Below, in pieces: positions 5,793 through 6,697 of a DNA stretch of 6,697 bases. Where the stretch lies: positions 1 to 6,697 of the forward strand of contig JACRTZ010000044.1 in the NCBI GenBank assembly GCA_014304965.1, given 5' to 3'. A program made the position numbers and the translations under genes. A model generated the notes under the pieces. That model was not told the DNA's origin and did not search any database. It saw only the letters and a program-made list of their open reading frames with translations. The first letter of the stretch is position 1. Every line of letters begins with the position of its first letter. The DNA is from Vulcanimicrobiota bacterium. GTDB taxonomy: Bacteria > Vulcanimicrobiota > Vulcanimicrobiia > Vulcanimicrobiales > Vulcanimicrobiaceae.

Positions 5793-6580
5793 CAGGCCTT
5801 CGGCATCTCGGTAAACATGCCCATCGCATGGTAGCCTGCGTCTACGAAATGCACGTCGGCCGTCACGGCGCTCGAGAGGTCCGAAGCGAGATAGACGGCC
5901 GTGTTGCCGACGTCTTCGGGCGTCACGTTGCGGTGGAGCGGCGCCGAGGCGCCGACTTTGTCGAGCATGCCCTTGAAGCCGGCGACTTGCCGCGAACTCG
6001 CCGTGCTGATCGGCCCGGCCGAGATCGCGTTGACGCGGATGCCGCGCTCGCCCAGATCGAACGCGAGGTATCGCACGATCGCCTCGAGTGCCGCTTTGGA
6101 GATACCGGCCACGTTATAGTTCGGCACGATTGCGGTTGCGCCCAGGTACGTCAACGCCATAATGCTCGCGCCGTCGTTCAGTACGTTCACGAGCGCGTTA
6201 GTCAGGCCGATGAGCGAATAGGCCGAGATGTCGAGCGCGAGCGCGAAGCCGTCGCGCGAGGTCGCGAACACCTTGCCGCCGAGGTCTTCCTTTTTGACGA
6301 AAGCGATCGAATGGACGAGCACGTCGAGCGACTCGTAATCGTTCTTGATATTCTTCGCGAGTTCCGCGAGCGCTTTGTCGGACGATACGTCGCACGGATA
6401 CGCCTTGCCGCCGCCGAGTTCGGCCGCGAGCTTTTCGACCTCGTCGCGAACGCGCTCACCTTGATAGATGTAGGCGACCCGCGCGCCGTGCGCATGGAAC
6501 GCGCGCGCGATGCCGGTTGCGATGCTCCAGCGATTCGCAACGCCGGTGATCAGTGCCGTCTTGCCGTCCAACAACCCCAT
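5792..6580 (-). CDS. fabI: Enoyl-[acyl-carrier-protein] reductase, FabI type
   Basis: The 262-residue product, the same length as E. coli FabI, reduces trans-2-enoyl-ACP to acyl-ACP with NAD(P)H in the last step of each fatty-acid elongation round. FabI hallmarks are visible. The modified cofactor motif G-V-A-N-R-W-S-I-A-x-G-I-A is at 13-25 and H-S-I-A-F at 90-94. The active-site set is Tyr145 (T-Y-L-G), Tyr155 and Lys162 in Y-x(6)-K spacing (P-N-Y-N-V-A-G-I-S-K). V-N-A-I-S-A-G-P-I follows at 183-191, and V-D-A-G-Y-H-A-M-G near the C-terminus. Position 93 is Ala (Gly in E. coli, Ala in several Gram-positive enzymes). Position 158 is Ala where E. coli has Met159, one of the triclosan-pocket residues. 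ATG 6580 gives the standard M-G-L-L-D-G-K start; the open frame reaches 6649, but that extension is unconserved. No clear Shine-Dalgarno sequence precedes it. It is the first visible gene of the operon and its stop overlaps the next start. Confidence 0.93.
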   Translation of the reverse strand: MGLLDGKTALITGVANRWSIATGIARAFHAHGARVAYIYQGERVRDEVEKLAAELGGGKAYPCDVSSDKALAELAKNIKNDYESLDVLVHSIAFVKKEDLGGKVFATSRDGFALALDISAYSLIGLTNALVNVLNDGASIMALTYLGATAIVPNYNVAGISKAALEAIVRYLAFDLGERGIRVNAISAGPISTASSRQVAGFKGMLDKVGASAPLHRNVTPEDVGNTAVYLASDLSSAVTADVHFVDAGYHAMGMFTEMPKA

Positions 6581-6697
6581 ACCGGCGCCATATCGCCGCG
6601 AGGTTCGGCTGCCCTTCTGGAACGGCGTCGCGGCCGCGAAAGGGGGCACTTGATCGGCAGGTGGGAGCGCGGGCGCAGGTCACAACCCTGTATCTGT
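6581..6697 (-). other. Upstream region of fabI; promoter not identifiable
   Basis: These 117 nt up to the right edge should hold the operon's leader if fabI is its first gene. I see no convincing -35/-10 pair and no Shine-Dalgarno sequence before ATG 6580. A T-rich patch near 6680-6685 (TTGTGA on the minus strand) could pass as a -35 element, but no matching -10 follows at the right distance. An in-frame TGA at 6682-6680 could instead end an upstream gene. A 12-bp palindrome (TCGCGGCCGCGA) sits at 6628-6639. Confidence 0.3.

Noticed and set aside
5623..5829. N-terminal extension of the biotin carboxylase to 5829
   Set aside because: It would add 69 Arg-rich residues overlapping the small epsilon-like gene and the fabI end; biotin carboxylases start two or three residues before the first strand.
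6628..6639. Perfect 12-bp palindrome upstream of fabI as an operator
   Set aside because: It is made only of G and C apart from the ends, which is likely by chance in such GC-rich DNA, has no second copy, and no promoter is visible to anchor it.
1..6697. Mobile elements, CRISPR arrays, tRNA genes, attachment sites
   Set aside because: Read-through found no repeated spacer pattern, terminal inverted repeats, transposase or integrase motifs, or tRNA-like cloverleaf; base composition looks even along the window.

Overview
The window is GC-rich bacterial DNA with almost no non-coding space. It holds the 3' end of one plus-strand gene (2-706) and a tight seven-gene minus-strand cluster running from about 6580 down to 703. 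There are no tRNA or rRNA genes, CRISPR arrays, insertion sequences or other mobile-element signs. The taxon cannot be fixed by eye. An actinobacterial-like acyl-CoA carboxylase alpha chain with a small epsilon-like partner, a FabI-type reductase, a split methylmalonyl-CoA mutase and a DUF4127 protein would suit a high-GC soil or environmental lineage of the Terrabacteria type (for example Candidatus Eremiobacterota or relatives). This is a low-confidence guess.

Layout in the direction of minus-strand transcription: fabI (6580-5792, enoyl-ACP reductase); a 57-residue gene (5792-5619) resembling acyl-CoA carboxylase epsilon subunits; a fused biotin carboxylase/biotin carboxyl carrier protein (5622-3877); a four-helix membrane protein of unknown function (3869-3486); the catalytic subunit of methylmalonyl-CoA mutase without its B12 domain (3481-1862); a short-chain dehydrogenase (1865-1116); and methylmalonyl-CoA epimerase (1113-703). 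The junctions are, in order, TGATG, CTGA, a 7-nt gap, a 4-nt gap, CTGA and a 2-nt gap, so all seven are almost certainly one translationally coupled operon. The DUF4127 gene converges on it, and the two stop codons share one CTAG palindrome.

The core of the operon is the methylmalonyl-CoA route: biotin-dependent carboxylation of propionyl-CoA to (S)-methylmalonyl-CoA, epimerisation to the (R) form, and B12-dependent rearrangement to succinyl-CoA. Two essential partners are absent here: the carboxyltransferase (beta) subunit and the B12-binding mutase subunit, so both must be encoded elsewhere. FabI and the SDR are less expected members and may tie the unit to fatty-acid synthesis or to another acyl or alcohol substrate.

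The most notable observations are the unlisted small epsilon-like gene and two separate CTGA stop/start junctions at which a CTG codon appears to start a full-length conserved enzyme, each with a well-placed Shine-Dalgarno sequence. I see no wholly new system; the rest is recognisable metabolism in an unusual arrangement.
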